NCBI GenBank assembly: GCA_963746735.1
Contig: CAVVCO010000017.1
Span: 124,001-188,000 of the forward strand
Origin: CAVSWT01 sp963746735
GTDB taxonomy: Bacteria; Bacteroidota; Ignavibacteria; Ignavibacteriales; Ignavibacteriaceae
Direction: 5' to 3'
DNA: 64,000 bases
Within the stretch, counting starts at the first letter, position 1, and every line of letters begins with the position of its first letter. The notes under the pieces are model-generated. The model was given only the letters and a program-made list of their open reading frames with translations. It was not told where the DNA came from and searched no databases. Both the position numbers and the translations under genes were made by a program. Positions 56,179 through 64,000 of this stretch are shown here, piece after piece.

Positions 56179-57126
56179 ATGAGCAAACTAAAAACAAGTT
56201 TAGGACGGGGATTGGATGCGCTTATTAATCAGCAGCATACGAAAAATAAGGATGTTGAAACTGCTGATTATACTGATCTTAGGAAAGATGACGGACAGAA
56301 TATTGATATATTAGCAAAGATTCCGGTCAGCAATGTAAAACCAAACCCATTTCAGCCGCGTGTTCATTTTGAACCCGAAGCTTTGGAAGAATTAAAAAAA
56401 TCTATATTGTCTAACGGGTTAATTCAACCTATAACTGTTAGAAGAGTTAGTGAACATGGTTATGAATTAATATCTGGAGAAAGAAGATTACGTGCATGTA
56501 TTGAGATTGGTTATAAAGATATTCCTGCTTATATAATTAAAGTTGATAACGATGAAAGCATGCTTGCTTTTGCATTAATTGAAAATATCCAGCGCGAAAA
56601 ATTAAACCCGATTGAAATAGGATTTGCTTATAAACGATTAATGGAGGAATGCAGCTTAACACAGGAAGAAATTGCAGATAAAGTTGGAAAGGATCGTTCA
56701 ACAGTTGCTAATACAATTAGACTATTAAAGCTGCCAAAAGAAATTCAAGATAGTTTGGTGAAAGAAGAAATTACATCCGGGCATGCCAGGGCATTGATTA
56801 ATCTTCCATCGGAAGAGCTTCAATTATTTGCTTTAAAGAAGATGAAAGAAGGCAATCTTTCGGTAAGGAAAGTTGAACAACTTGTTAAAAAATTATTGAC
56901 AGGAACAGATCATAAAAGGAAAATAGGTTCATTCACAACAAAATCAACCGTGTTTTCTGCAAATTTAAATGATGTAGAGGATAAACTTAGAAGAATATTC
57001 GGTACAAAAATTTTATGTAAGCAAAAGCAAGACGGTTCCGGTGAAATATTAATTGAATTTTACTCCAATGATGAGCTTGAACGGTTATTTGAACTTTTTG
57101 AAATCATTGATAAATCATATCATTAA
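56179..57126 (+). CDS. parB: Chromosome-partitioning CTPase ParB
   Basis: A 315-residue ParB/Spo0J protein. The N terminus has GRGLDALI. The CTP-binding domain contains PFQPRVHFEPEALEELKKSI and the GERRLRA motif, followed by IENIQREKLNPIE. The helix-turn-helix (LTQEEIADKVGKDRSTVANT) binds parS, and a C-terminal dimer domain follows. The gene's 3' end is overlapped by the DUF5683-like gene. Confidence 0.96.
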   Translation: MSKLKTSLGRGLDALINQQHTKNKDVETADYTDLRKDDGQNIDILAKIPVSNVKPNPFQPRVHFEPEALEELKKSILSNGLIQPITVRRVSEHGYELISGERRLRACIEIGYKDIPAYIIKVDNDESMLAFALIENIQREKLNPIEIGFAYKRLMEECSLTQEEIADKVGKDRSTVANTIRLLKLPKEIQDSLVKEEITSGHARALINLPSEELQLFALKKMKEGNLSVRKVEQLVKKLLTGTDHKRKIGSFTTKSTVFSANLNDVEDKLRRIFGTKILCKQKQDGSGEILIEFYSNDELERLFELFEIIDKSYH

Positions 57127-57601
57127 AATCGCAATCATTTTTTTTACTTTGCAAATTTGTGTTTCGGCGCAGCAAAGTACACTTCAAGACGAAAATAAAT
57201 CTAATGAAGACACAACCGCCGTGGTTATGACTAAATCACCTTGGGGAGCTGTCCTTCGCAGCGCTATCATTCCTGGCTGGGGACAAATTTATAATGAATC
57301 TTATATTAAGGCCCCTGTCATTTGGGGAATTGGTGCGGGCTTAGTAGCAGCATGGATATGGAATAATAATAGATACTGGAATGATGCTAGGCTTTATGCC
57401 CAAAGCGGATATCAAACAGATGCATATAAAATAAATCGTAATTTTTTTAGAGACCAGAGAGATTTGGTTACAATTTATATGGGGCTAGTTTATTTTCTTA
57501 ATTTAGTTGATGCCTATGTTGATGCAGCGCTTTTTGATTTTAATGTTTCGGAAAATTTTTATACACACCAGCCCATGATTGGTCTTAAATTTAATTTTTA
57601 A
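57107..57601 (+). CDS. DUF5683-like membrane/secreted protein after parB
   Basis: A protein of ~165 residues with a signal peptide ending VSAQQ. The conserved core WGAVLRSAIIPGWGQIYN is the hallmark of DUF5683, and later hydrophobic segments suggest membrane association. TTG 57107 is the likely start (basic-hydrophobic signal begins there); the frame itself is open from 57053, so it overlaps parB by 20-70 bp. Unknown function; parB followed by this protein recurs in Bacteroidota and Ignavibacteria. Confidence 0.82.
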   Translation: MINHIIKIAIIFFTLQICVSAQQSTLQDENKSNEDTTAVVMTKSPWGAVLRSAIIPGWGQIYNESYIKAPVIWGIGAGLVAAWIWNNNRYWNDARLYAQSGYQTDAYKINRNFFRDQRDLVTIYMGLVYFLNLVDAYVDAALFDFNVSENFYTHQPMIGLKFNF

Positions 57602-57611
57602 TAAACGTATT

Positions 57612-58316
57612 ATGAAAAATACAATCACTTGCGGAAACTGTAATGCTGAAAACCCTTTCTATCAGCTTACTTGTAAAAATTGCAATACTTATTTAAGAGA
57701 TAGAGTTTATAATGTTGACTTATTTAAAATTCTTGGTCTTTTAGCTGAATCTCCTAAAAAAGCATTTCAACTGATAGTTTTTTCAGAGCATAAAAATTTT
57801 ATTTACCTAATTTTATTTTTTGCTGCATTAAAATTTTATGTTGATGCAAATTTAATTTCTGTTTGGACTTCTAAACTGAATCAATCTCATGGAAGTATTA
57901 TATTTGAAATTACAGTAATCCTTTTATTATCAATTCTTTTAATTTTTATTCTTGCAATTATAAATTCGTATATAGGTAAAAGTGCCGGACTAACAAACAG
58001 AATAAAAGATAATTTTGCCATTATAATTTATTCACTAACTCCACATGCATTTGCTGCAATAATTCTGTTCCCGTTTGAATTAATACTATTCGGCGAATAT
58101 TTATTTTCTACGAACCCCTCTCCATTTGCCGTAAAAGAAATAACAGCTTATATGGTTCTGGGGCTTGAAAGCCTGGTCATTTTATGGTCAATCTTTCTAT
58201 TAATAATTGGTAATTATGTTATAACAAAAAATATATTTTACTCCATAATTGCTGCTTTAATTGTAAATGCTGTAATATTTTATTCACTTTATATAACATC
58301 TCAAATATTATTTTAA
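57612..58316 (+). CDS. Zinc-ribbon Yip1-domain membrane protein
   Basis: A 234-residue inner-membrane protein. The N terminus is a zinc ribbon with Cys 7/10 and 21/24 (CGNC...CKNC). Five hydrophobic segments follow in a Yip1-like layout. ATG 57612 is preferred over the in-frame start at 57579. The role is unknown; YIP1 proteins in eukaryotes act in vesicle traffic, which does not transfer to bacteria. Confidence 0.8.
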   Translation: MKNTITCGNCNAENPFYQLTCKNCNTYLRDRVYNVDLFKILGLLAESPKKAFQLIVFSEHKNFIYLILFFAALKFYVDANLISVWTSKLNQSHGSIIFEITVILLLSILLIFILAIINSYIGKSAGLTNRIKDNFAIIIYSLTPHAFAAIILFPFELILFGEYLFSTNPSPFAVKEITAYMVLGLESLVILWSIFLLIIGNYVITKNIFYSIIAALIVNAVIFYSLYITSQILF

Positions 58317-58325
58317 TAAACTCAT

Positions 58326-59508
58326 ATGACACAAAATATTTTTGAAAAAGAAAAAGAATTCTTTATTCACACCTACAATAGAATTCCAATTGAAATAAAA
58401 TCTGGACAAGGTGTTCATTTAATAGATAAAAATGGGAACAGGTATTTAGATTTCTTTTCCGGGTTAGGCGTTAATGCGCTTGGATATGCGCATCCTAAAA
58501 TTGTTAAAGCCGTAAGTGAGCAAATTGCTAATATTTGGGCATTTATCAAATAATTATATAACAGATGTTCAAATTGAATTTGCAGAATTGCTGCTTAAAC
58601 ATTCCAATATGAGCAAAGTATTTCTAAGTAACAGCGGCACTGAAGCAATTGAAGGAGCAATTAAATTAATAAGAAAAAAATATGGGCCCGATAAAAAAAT
58701 ATATTCTCTAACAAATTCATTTCACGGAAGAACTTATGGTGCAATGAGTCTTACCGCGAGAAGCAAGTATCGAAAAGGTTTTGAACCGCTTCTTCCAAAT
58801 ATTGAACATATTAATTTTAATGATGTAAATGATCTTCAAAATAAAATTGATGGAAACACCGCAGGGATATTTATTGAATTTATTCAGGGCGAAGGTGGGA
58901 TTAATGTCGTATCACAAGAGTTTGCAGATAAAATAAAAGAACTAAGAAATAAATTCGATTTCCTAATAGTCGCAGATGGAATTCAATGCGGTATTGGCAG
59001 AACCGGATTACCGTTCTCTCATAATCATTTAAATATAAATCCTGATATTATTGTAAGTGCAAAAGCAATTGGCGGGGGATTACCATTAGGGGCTATTCTT
59101 ATTTCATCAGAATTAGAAAATGTTTTTGAAGTTGGAAAACACGGAACAACATTCGGAGGAAATCCGGTAAGCTGTGCTGCCGGAAAAGTTGTTTTGGAAG
59201 AAGTATTTGAAAATGGATTGATGAATCAAGCCGCAGAACTTGGTAAATATTTGATAGAACAATTAATTGAATTGAAAAAAATGTACCCCAATGACATTAA
59301 AGAAGTCCGTGGAAAAGGGTTTATGGTTGGGGTTGATTTATACTATAATGGAAATAAGATCGTTGAAAGAATGAGAGAAAGAAAAGTTTTAGCTAACTGC
59401 ACAAATGAAACGGTCATTCGCCTGCTTCCACCTTTAATCATTACAAAAAATGACATAGATTTCTTTTTATATAATTTTCACGAAACTTTGAAATTAAAAG
59501 ATAAATAA
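58326..59508 (+). CDS. argD: Acetylornithine/class-III PLP aminotransferase (one frame break)
   Basis: A PLP-dependent class III aminotransferase of ~393 residues, acetylornithine type. The N-terminal part ends ALGYAHPKIVKAVSEQIANIW, then one extra base shifts the frame near 58540; correct reading continues HLSNNYITD. Next come NSGTEAIEGAIKL, SFHGRTYGAMSLT, VADGIQCGIGRTG and the Schiff-base Lys in SAKAIGGGLPLGA. The next gene, nadB, starts inside its stop (TAATG), so the unit is a real operon and this is probably a sequencing slip. Confidence 0.92.
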
Positions 59509-61133
59509 TGGAATTAAAAACTGATGTTTTAATTATCGGCAGCGGTATAGCTGGATTATTTTCTGCTTTAAAATTAGCTGAGTTTGCAAATGTAATTGTT
59601 GCCACAAAAAAAAATAAATCCGAATCAAACACAAATTATGCTCAAGGCGGTATAGCTTCCGTAATTAGCAAAAACGATTCATTCGAAAAACATGTCAATG
59701 ATACTTTAGTTGCAGGAGCAAGCCTTTGTAATTTAAGGCATGTTGAAATAATGGTGAATGAAGGCCCGCAGAGAATTTATGACTTAGTTGAAATTGGGAC
59801 TAAGTTTACAAAGAAGAATGGTGAATTTGATTTAGTAAGAGAAGGCGGCCATTCAATGGCAAGAATTTTACATGCCGCAGATTTAACGGGGAAAGAAATT
59901 GAAAGAGCATTAATTGAAGCTGTTAATCAGCATAAGAATATAAATGTTATAGAAAATTCTTCAGCAATTGATTTGATAACAGAGCATAATATTAAACGGC
60001 TTAGAAGTTCAAAGTTAGAAAATAGAAATTGCTGGGGCGCGTATATCTTAGATGCAGATAAAAATGAAGTTATAAAAATATCATCCAAAGCAACTTTGCT
60101 TGCAACAGGCGGGTTAGGACAAGTTTATCAACATACAACTAATCCATACATTGCAACAGGGGACGGTTTTGCAATGGCATATAGAGCCGGAGCAAAACTT
60201 GGCGACATGGAATTTATTCAATTTCATCCTACCTCATTATATACAGAAAAAAAATCAGGTAGTTCTTCTTCACCATCATTTTTAATTTCTGAAGCGGTGA
60301 GAGGCTTCGGTGGAATTTTGAGGACAAAGGATGGCGAAGAATTTATGAGTAAATATGATGAACGGAGAGAATTAGCTCCGCGAGATATTGTAGCAAGAGC
60401 AATTGATAATGAATTGAAAAAACGTGGCGATGATTTTGTTTATCTTGATGTAACACATAAAAATAAAGATGATATCCTTGAGCATTTCCCGCATATTTAT
60501 AAAAATTGCTTGAGCGTAGGTATTGATATTACCAAAGATTTTATTCCAGTAGTTCCGGCAGCCCATTATGCTTGTGGCGGCGTTGTTGTAGATGAATTTG
60601 CGCGAACATCCTTAAATGGGCTTTATGCTTGCGGAGAAGTATCCATGACAGGAGTTCATGGAGCAAATAGACTTGCAAGCAACTCTCTTTTAGAAGCAGT
60701 TGTATTTGCTTATCGAGCTTCAACGAATTTAAAAGAATTTCTTTCTGACTATAAATCTACGATACCGGAAATACCAGATTGGGATGATTCAGGCGCACTT
60801 TCTTCAGATGAAAAAATTCTAATAACACATAGCATCAAAGAGATTAAACAAATCATGTGGGATTATGTCGGGATCGTGCGATCTAATTTAAGACTTGAAA
60901 GAGCATCTAGAAGAATTCACAACATTTTTATTGAATCAGAAGATCTTTATAAAAAAACGAAAATCTTTGAGGATATTTTAGAATTAAGAAACTTAACTAC
61001 CTGCGCTCACATAATAATTAAATCTGCTAAAATGAGAAAAGAGAGCAGGGGACTACATTATACATTAGATTATCCCAAAACTTTTCCTGAAGAAAAAGCA
61101 GAGGATACAATTTTACAAAATATTAATCCTTAA
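59508..61133 (+). CDS. nadB: L-aspartate oxidase
   Basis: Oxidises L-aspartate to iminoaspartate for NAD synthesis. The 541 residues have the FAD motif IIGSGIAGLFSALKLAE, NYAQGGIASVI, EGGHSMARILHAAD, EFIQFHPTSL and HYACGGVVVDEFARTS, GEVSMTGVHGANRLASNSLLEAVVF, and a helical C-terminal domain. Intact, and overlapping the argD stop by one base. Confidence 0.95.
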   Translation: MELKTDVLIIGSGIAGLFSALKLAEFANVIVATKKNKSESNTNYAQGGIASVISKNDSFEKHVNDTLVAGASLCNLRHVEIMVNEGPQRIYDLVEIGTKFTKKNGEFDLVREGGHSMARILHAADLTGKEIERALIEAVNQHKNINVIENSSAIDLITEHNIKRLRSSKLENRNCWGAYILDADKNEVIKISSKATLLATGGLGQVYQHTTNPYIATGDGFAMAYRAGAKLGDMEFIQFHPTSLYTEKKSGSSSSPSFLISEAVRGFGGILRTKDGEEFMSKYDERRELAPRDIVARAIDNELKKRGDDFVYLDVTHKNKDDILEHFPHIYKNCLSVGIDITKDFIPVVPAAHYACGGVVVDEFARTSLNGLYACGEVSMTGVHGANRLASNSLLEAVVFAYRASTNLKEFLSDYKSTIPEIPDWDDSGALSSDEKILITHSIKEIKQIMWDYVGIVRSNLRLERASRRIHNIFIESEDLYKKTKIFEDILELRNLTTCAHIIIKSAKMRKESRGLHYTLDYPKTFPEEKAEDTILQNINP

Positions 61134-62052
61134 AATTTTCTTCAATAAATTTTTCAACTGCGCCGTATCTTATTCCTTTTGTACTTACAATTAACGAATC
61201 AATATTTAATATCGCCATTAACTTGTAAAGAATTATCGTTCCTGCTAATAAAACATCTTCCCGGCCGCTTACAACAGATTGATATTTCTTTTTTATATCA
61301 AAAGAACTCATGGTAGATAATTCATCAATGAGTAATTTGATATCATTCTTTGTTAAGGTACTTCCCTCAATTTTTTCTTCATTATATTCTAAAAGATTTT
61401 GCTGAATACATGCAAGTGTGGTCGGGGTACCTGCAATAGCGATGATTTCATCTGGAACAAAATTAATTTTATTAAGATGCTCATTAAATGTTTTTTCAAT
61501 ATGCGATATAAATCCATCGATTTGAAATTTTACGGGAGGGTCATCAACTAAAAAATTTTCTGTCCCGCTGACAACTCCAACATTAAAACTTTTGTTGAAT
61601 AAAATTTCATTACCTTTGCCGAAAGTTATTTCTGTACTTCCTCCGCCAATATCTATCATTAAACTTTTTTTATTCCCATTCCGGCCGGCTGCGCCAAGAA
61701 AAGACATTTGCGCTTCTTCTTCACCAGAAACTATTTTTGTTTCAAATCCAAATTCGCCTTTTATTAGATTTGTAATTTGTTTTGAGTTTGATGCAATCCT
61801 AAGAGCATTTGTTCCAGTGACTAAAACTTTTTCACAATTATGCTTCTTTATTATTTGCTGATATTCATTCAGAACTTGAAGCAATGAAAGAATTTTTTCT
61901 TTAGAAATATCTTTCCCCGGAACTAACCCTTTTCCAATCCTAGGTATTCTTTGTTCATTTAATATTGATGTCATTGTTTTTTTCTGAATGTCTACATCTG
62001 CAATTAGCAAGAGGATTGTGTTTGTACCAATATCGATTGAAGCAATAATCAT
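61123..62052 (-). CDS. ppx: Ppx/GppA exopolyphosphatase-type phosphatase
   Basis: A 309-residue ASKHA-fold phosphatase. The N terminus MIIASIDIGTNTILLLIADV has the nucleotide-binding loop, VVSGTENF and IDIGGGSTEI is the second phosphate-binding block, and a C-terminal hydrolase part follows. It acts on polyphosphate or pppGpp; the class with a short C-terminal domain cannot be settled from sequence alone. Its 3' end overlaps nadB by 11 bp in convergent order. Confidence 0.9.
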   Translation of the reverse strand: MIIASIDIGTNTILLLIADVDIQKKTMTSILNEQRIPRIGKGLVPGKDISKEKILSLLQVLNEYQQIIKKHNCEKVLVTGTNALRIASNSKQITNLIKGEFGFETKIVSGEEEAQMSFLGAAGRNGNKKSLMIDIGGGSTEITFGKGNEILFNKSFNVGVVSGTENFLVDDPPVKFQIDGFISHIEKTFNEHLNKINFVPDEIIAIAGTPTTLACIQQNLLEYNEEKIEGSTLTKNDIKLLIDELSTMSSFDIKKKYQSVVSGREDVLLAGTIILYKLMAILNIDSLIVSTKGIRYGAVEKFIEENFKD

Positions 62053-62091
62053 AATTTTTCTTTATTTTTAGGTTATTAATAATTTAATTAT

Positions 62092-62622
62092 ATGCAAAAA
62101 GAGAAACTCATTACTAAAATATTCCTGTATATATCTGTTTTATCAGGAATTATTTGGACAGGAACCTATCTTCTTAGACTAAGCCTTTCATATCAACTTT
62201 TTGAACCTTATGAATTTGTAGTTAAAAGCAGTTTTACTACAGAAAATATTTTAGGATTTTTAAGTGTATTCATAATTGCTATTAAAACCACATCTATTTG
62301 TTATTTAATATTTATCATATCTTATATTATTTTTATTTCAACAACAAATTGCAAACTAAAGCAAAATGGCTGGTTATTCATCATTACAATTATAATATTT
62401 TTAACATTTCCATTTGAAATATACTTAATGACAATTGATTATAAAATAATTCAAGACATGAGTTCAATATCTTTTATGACAAATGATGTATTAAATTTAA
62501 TTATAAAAAGATTTACCTCACTAAATGCATTCCCTTTAATGGAGCTATTTGCATATTTTTCAATAATCTATTTAGCAATATTTCAACCATTGAAGATGGC
62601 AGAGAAACAAAATGAAAATTAA
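62092..62622 (+). CDS. Small inner-membrane protein of unknown function
   Basis: A 176-residue protein with about four membrane segments (FLYISVLSGIIWTGTYLL, GFLSVFIIAIKTTSICYLI, LFIITIIIFLTFPFEIYL, LMELFAYFSIIYLAIF) and little else. No motif was recognised. Its stop overlaps the next small gene, so they are translated together. Confidence 0.75.
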   Translation: MQKEKLITKIFLYISVLSGIIWTGTYLLRLSLSYQLFEPYEFVVKSSFTTENILGFLSVFIIAIKTTSICYLIFIISYIIFISTTNCKLKQNGWLFIITIIIFLTFPFEIYLMTIDYKIIQDMSSISFMTNDVLNLIIKRFTSLNAFPLMELFAYFSIIYLAIFQPLKMAEKQNEN

Positions 62623-62884
62623 AGAAAAAGAATTTGAAGATCTTATAGCGGAACTTAAATCGGTTGCATCCCAGTTAGGTGCCGAAGTAAGATTTGAAAA
62701 AGGTGATTTCAAAGGTGGGTATTGCTTGTTAAAAGAAAGTAAAGTGATTGTAATTAATAAGCTGGCAAATCTTCAAAGAAAAGTAATGATACTTTCTGCA
62801 GCATTAAAGGAATTGGGAGCAGATGAAATTTATCTCTCACCAAAACTCAGAGAAGTGATTGAAGAGATGACGGAGGAGCAATGA
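62612..62884 (+). CDS. Conserved small protein of unknown function
   Basis: A 90-residue soluble protein with an N-terminal helix (EKEFEDLIAELKSVASQLG), GAEVRFEKGDFKGGYCLL, VIVINKLANLQRKVMILSAAL and an acidic C-terminal helix. The layout recalls short proteins seen beside aroQ in related genomes, but no function is known to me. It overlaps the membrane-protein gene by 11 bp and aroQ by 4 bp (ATGA). Confidence 0.75.
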   Translation: MKIKEKEFEDLIAELKSVASQLGAEVRFEKGDFKGGYCLLKESKVIVINKLANLQRKVMILSAALKELGADEIYLSPKLREVIEEMTEEQ

Positions 62885-63312
62885 AAATTTTAGTAATAAA
62901 CGGACCAAATTTGAACTTATTAGGAGCAAGAGATAAAAGTCATTATGGATCAATTACTTTGGAAGATATTAAAAAGTTGTTGGAAAAAGAATTTAGTGAT
63001 ATTTCATTCCATTTTTTTCAGTCTAATATAGAAGGAGAAATAATTGATGAAATACAAAATGCAAAAAGTAAATTTGATGGAATTTTAATTAATCCTGGGG
63101 GATACGCCCATACTTCAGTTGCAATAAGAGATGCATTAGCAGATTCATTGTTAAATAAAGTTGAAGTTCATTTATCGCATTTAGTTAATAGAGAAGATTA
63201 TAGACAAACTTTAATAACCGCTTCTGGCTGTGATGGTTATATTTCAGGATTTAAAGAATATAGTTATATAGCTGGAGTGTATGTTTTATTAAAATTAATT
63301 GAAAATAAATAA
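62881..63312 (+). CDS. aroQ: 3-Dehydroquinate dehydratase, type II
   Basis: Forms 3-dehydroshikimate in the aromatic amino-acid pathway. The 143 residues show ILVINGPNLNLLGARDKSHYG (catalytic Arg and Tyr), SNIEGEIIDEI, INPGGYAHTSVAIRDAL (catalytic Asn/Ser/His region) and the later EVHLSHLVNREDYRQTL. The flavodoxin-like dodecamer length fits. It is translationally coupled to the small gene upstream. Confidence 0.94.
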   Translation: MKILVINGPNLNLLGARDKSHYGSITLEDIKKLLEKEFSDISFHFFQSNIEGEIIDEIQNAKSKFDGILINPGGYAHTSVAIRDALADSLLNKVEVHLSHLVNREDYRQTLITASGCDGYISGFKEYSYIAGVYVLLKLIENK

Positions 63313-63326
63313 AGGAAAGAATCAAA

Positions 63327-64000
63327 GTGATAAAAGCCGTAATATTTGATCTTGATAATACTTTAGTTGATTTCATGAAAATGAAAAGAAGAGCTATTGA
63401 AGAAGCAATTCCGGCAATGGTTGATGCCGGTTTAGAAATAACTCCGGAAATAGCAAGTAAGATGATTGATGAAATTTATAAGGAGCAAGGTATAGAATAC
63501 CAACAAGTATTTGATGAATTTTTAAATCGGGTTTTAAATAAGGTAGATTATAAAATATTATCTGCTGGAATTGTAGCATATAGACGTGCAAGAGAAGCTG
63601 CATTAATTCCTTATCCACATGTTTATTCTACATTAAATAAACTTCTTAAAATGGGGATTAAAATGGGAATAGTCTCAGATGCCCCCACTAAAGAAGCCTG
63701 GCTTAGATTAGCATATTTGAATTTTCATCACATTGTTGACGCTGTAGTTACTTTTGAGGATACTGGAAAAAGAAAACCAAGCCCCGAACCTTTCCAGCTA
63801 ATTCTTGATAAGTTAAATGTCAAACCTGAAGAAGCATTAATGGTAGGGGATTGGGCAGAAAGAGATATTATAGGAGCAGCAAAATTGGGAATGAAAACAG
63901 CTTTTGCCAGATACGGAGATACTTTTGATACTGAAATACATAATGCTGATTTTGAATTGAGTGATATTGCTGAGTTAATAGATATTATCAATAAAGAAAA
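63327..64000 (+). CDS. HAD-superfamily hydrolase (3' end outside window)
   Basis: The visible 224 codons start at GTG 63327 after AAAGGAAAG and contain the four HAD motifs: DLDNTLVDF (nucleophile Asp), GIVSDAPTKEAWL (Ser/Thr), KRKPSPEPF (Lys) and VGDWAERDI (acid pair). The cap type resembles phosphoglycolate phosphatase/GPH-like proteins. It is cut by the window end near its C terminus. The substrate is unknown. Confidence 0.88.
   Translation, partial: MIKAVIFDLDNTLVDFMKMKRRAIEEAIPAMVDAGLEITPEIASKMIDEIYKEQGIEYQQVFDEFLNRVLNKVDYKILSAGIVAYRRAREAALIPYPHVYSTLNKLLKMGIKMGIVSDAPTKEAWLRLAYLNFHHIVDAVVTFEDTGKRKPSPEPFQLILDKLNVKPEEALMVGDWAERDIIGAAKLGMKTAFARYGDTFDTEIHNADFELSDIAELIDIINKE

Noticed and set aside
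1..64000. tRNA, rRNA, origin and prophage signals
   Set aside because: No cloverleaf with a CCA-type end, no rRNA block, no DnaA-box cluster beside parAB and no phage structural genes could be recognised by eye.

Overview
The window is AT-rich and dense with genes. It reads as chromosome from the Bacteroidota/Chlorobiota side of the tree, most likely an ignavibacterium. This is inferred from parA-parB followed by a DUF5683-type protein, folP-cdaA, bshB1, Sec-type lipoproteins, a TonB-dependent receptor, a TatD-radical SAM fusion and the intergenic palindromes typical of this group. No rRNA, tRNA, CRISPR array, integrase or recognisable transposase was seen.

Layout. 1-4821 is a minus-strand copper block: CopA P-type ATPase, CopZ-like chaperone, an unusual HMA-AraC regulator, a met-rich lipoprotein and a Spy-like periplasmic protein. 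5136-9300 holds a branched-chain 2-oxo acid dehydrogenase E1 alpha-beta fusion, two c-type cytochromes and an outer-membrane protein. 9488-17483 holds purM, a lipoprotein/TonB receptor ORF, the TatD-radical SAM fusion, a PBP4-like peptidase and an M28 peptidase, separated by palindromic repeats. 17521-17925 is a small GIY-YIG nuclease gene lying between the two arms of that same palindrome. 17971-28042 is the most unusual stretch. prmA (+) and an FAD oxidoreductase (-) converge, but 7.6 kb lies between their 3' ends. That 7.6 kb is a stack of mostly single-gene segments (TlpA-like, lipoprotein, AAA ATPase, DUF4097-like, SnoaL-like) separated by decayed copies of the prmA or FAD-gene 3' end. 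28501-44870 carries DUF1028, an aminotransferase, tex, a GH2, groES, an amidohydrolase, bshB1, a THUMP methyltransferase, a toxin-antitoxin pair, uup, a DEAD-box helicase and ywbE. 45306-51208 is a carbohydrate-degradation cluster. 51294-64000 is housekeeping: folP, cdaA, a glycosyltransferase, CHAD, MBL, parAB, argD, nadB, ppx, aroQ and a HAD phosphatase cut by the window end.

Quality caveat. At least eleven genes need one or more single-base frame corrections to give their normal family protein. They include normally essential or conserved ones (folP, tex, argD, uup, the E1 gene). Uncorrected insertion/deletion errors in the assembly explain this better than mass gene death, so these are reported as single genes spanning the breaks.

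Best candidates for something undescribed are: (1) the ladder of 3'-end relics, which suggests repeated insertion of one-gene cassettes at the 3' ends of prmA and the FAD gene, and once beside copA; (2) the GIY-YIG palindromic element with its gene-less relatives; (3) the AAA ATPase with a non-canonical P-loop inside the stack; (4) the HMA-AraC copper regulator; (5) a 21-bp minisatellite that encodes a degenerate heptapeptide on the minus strand.
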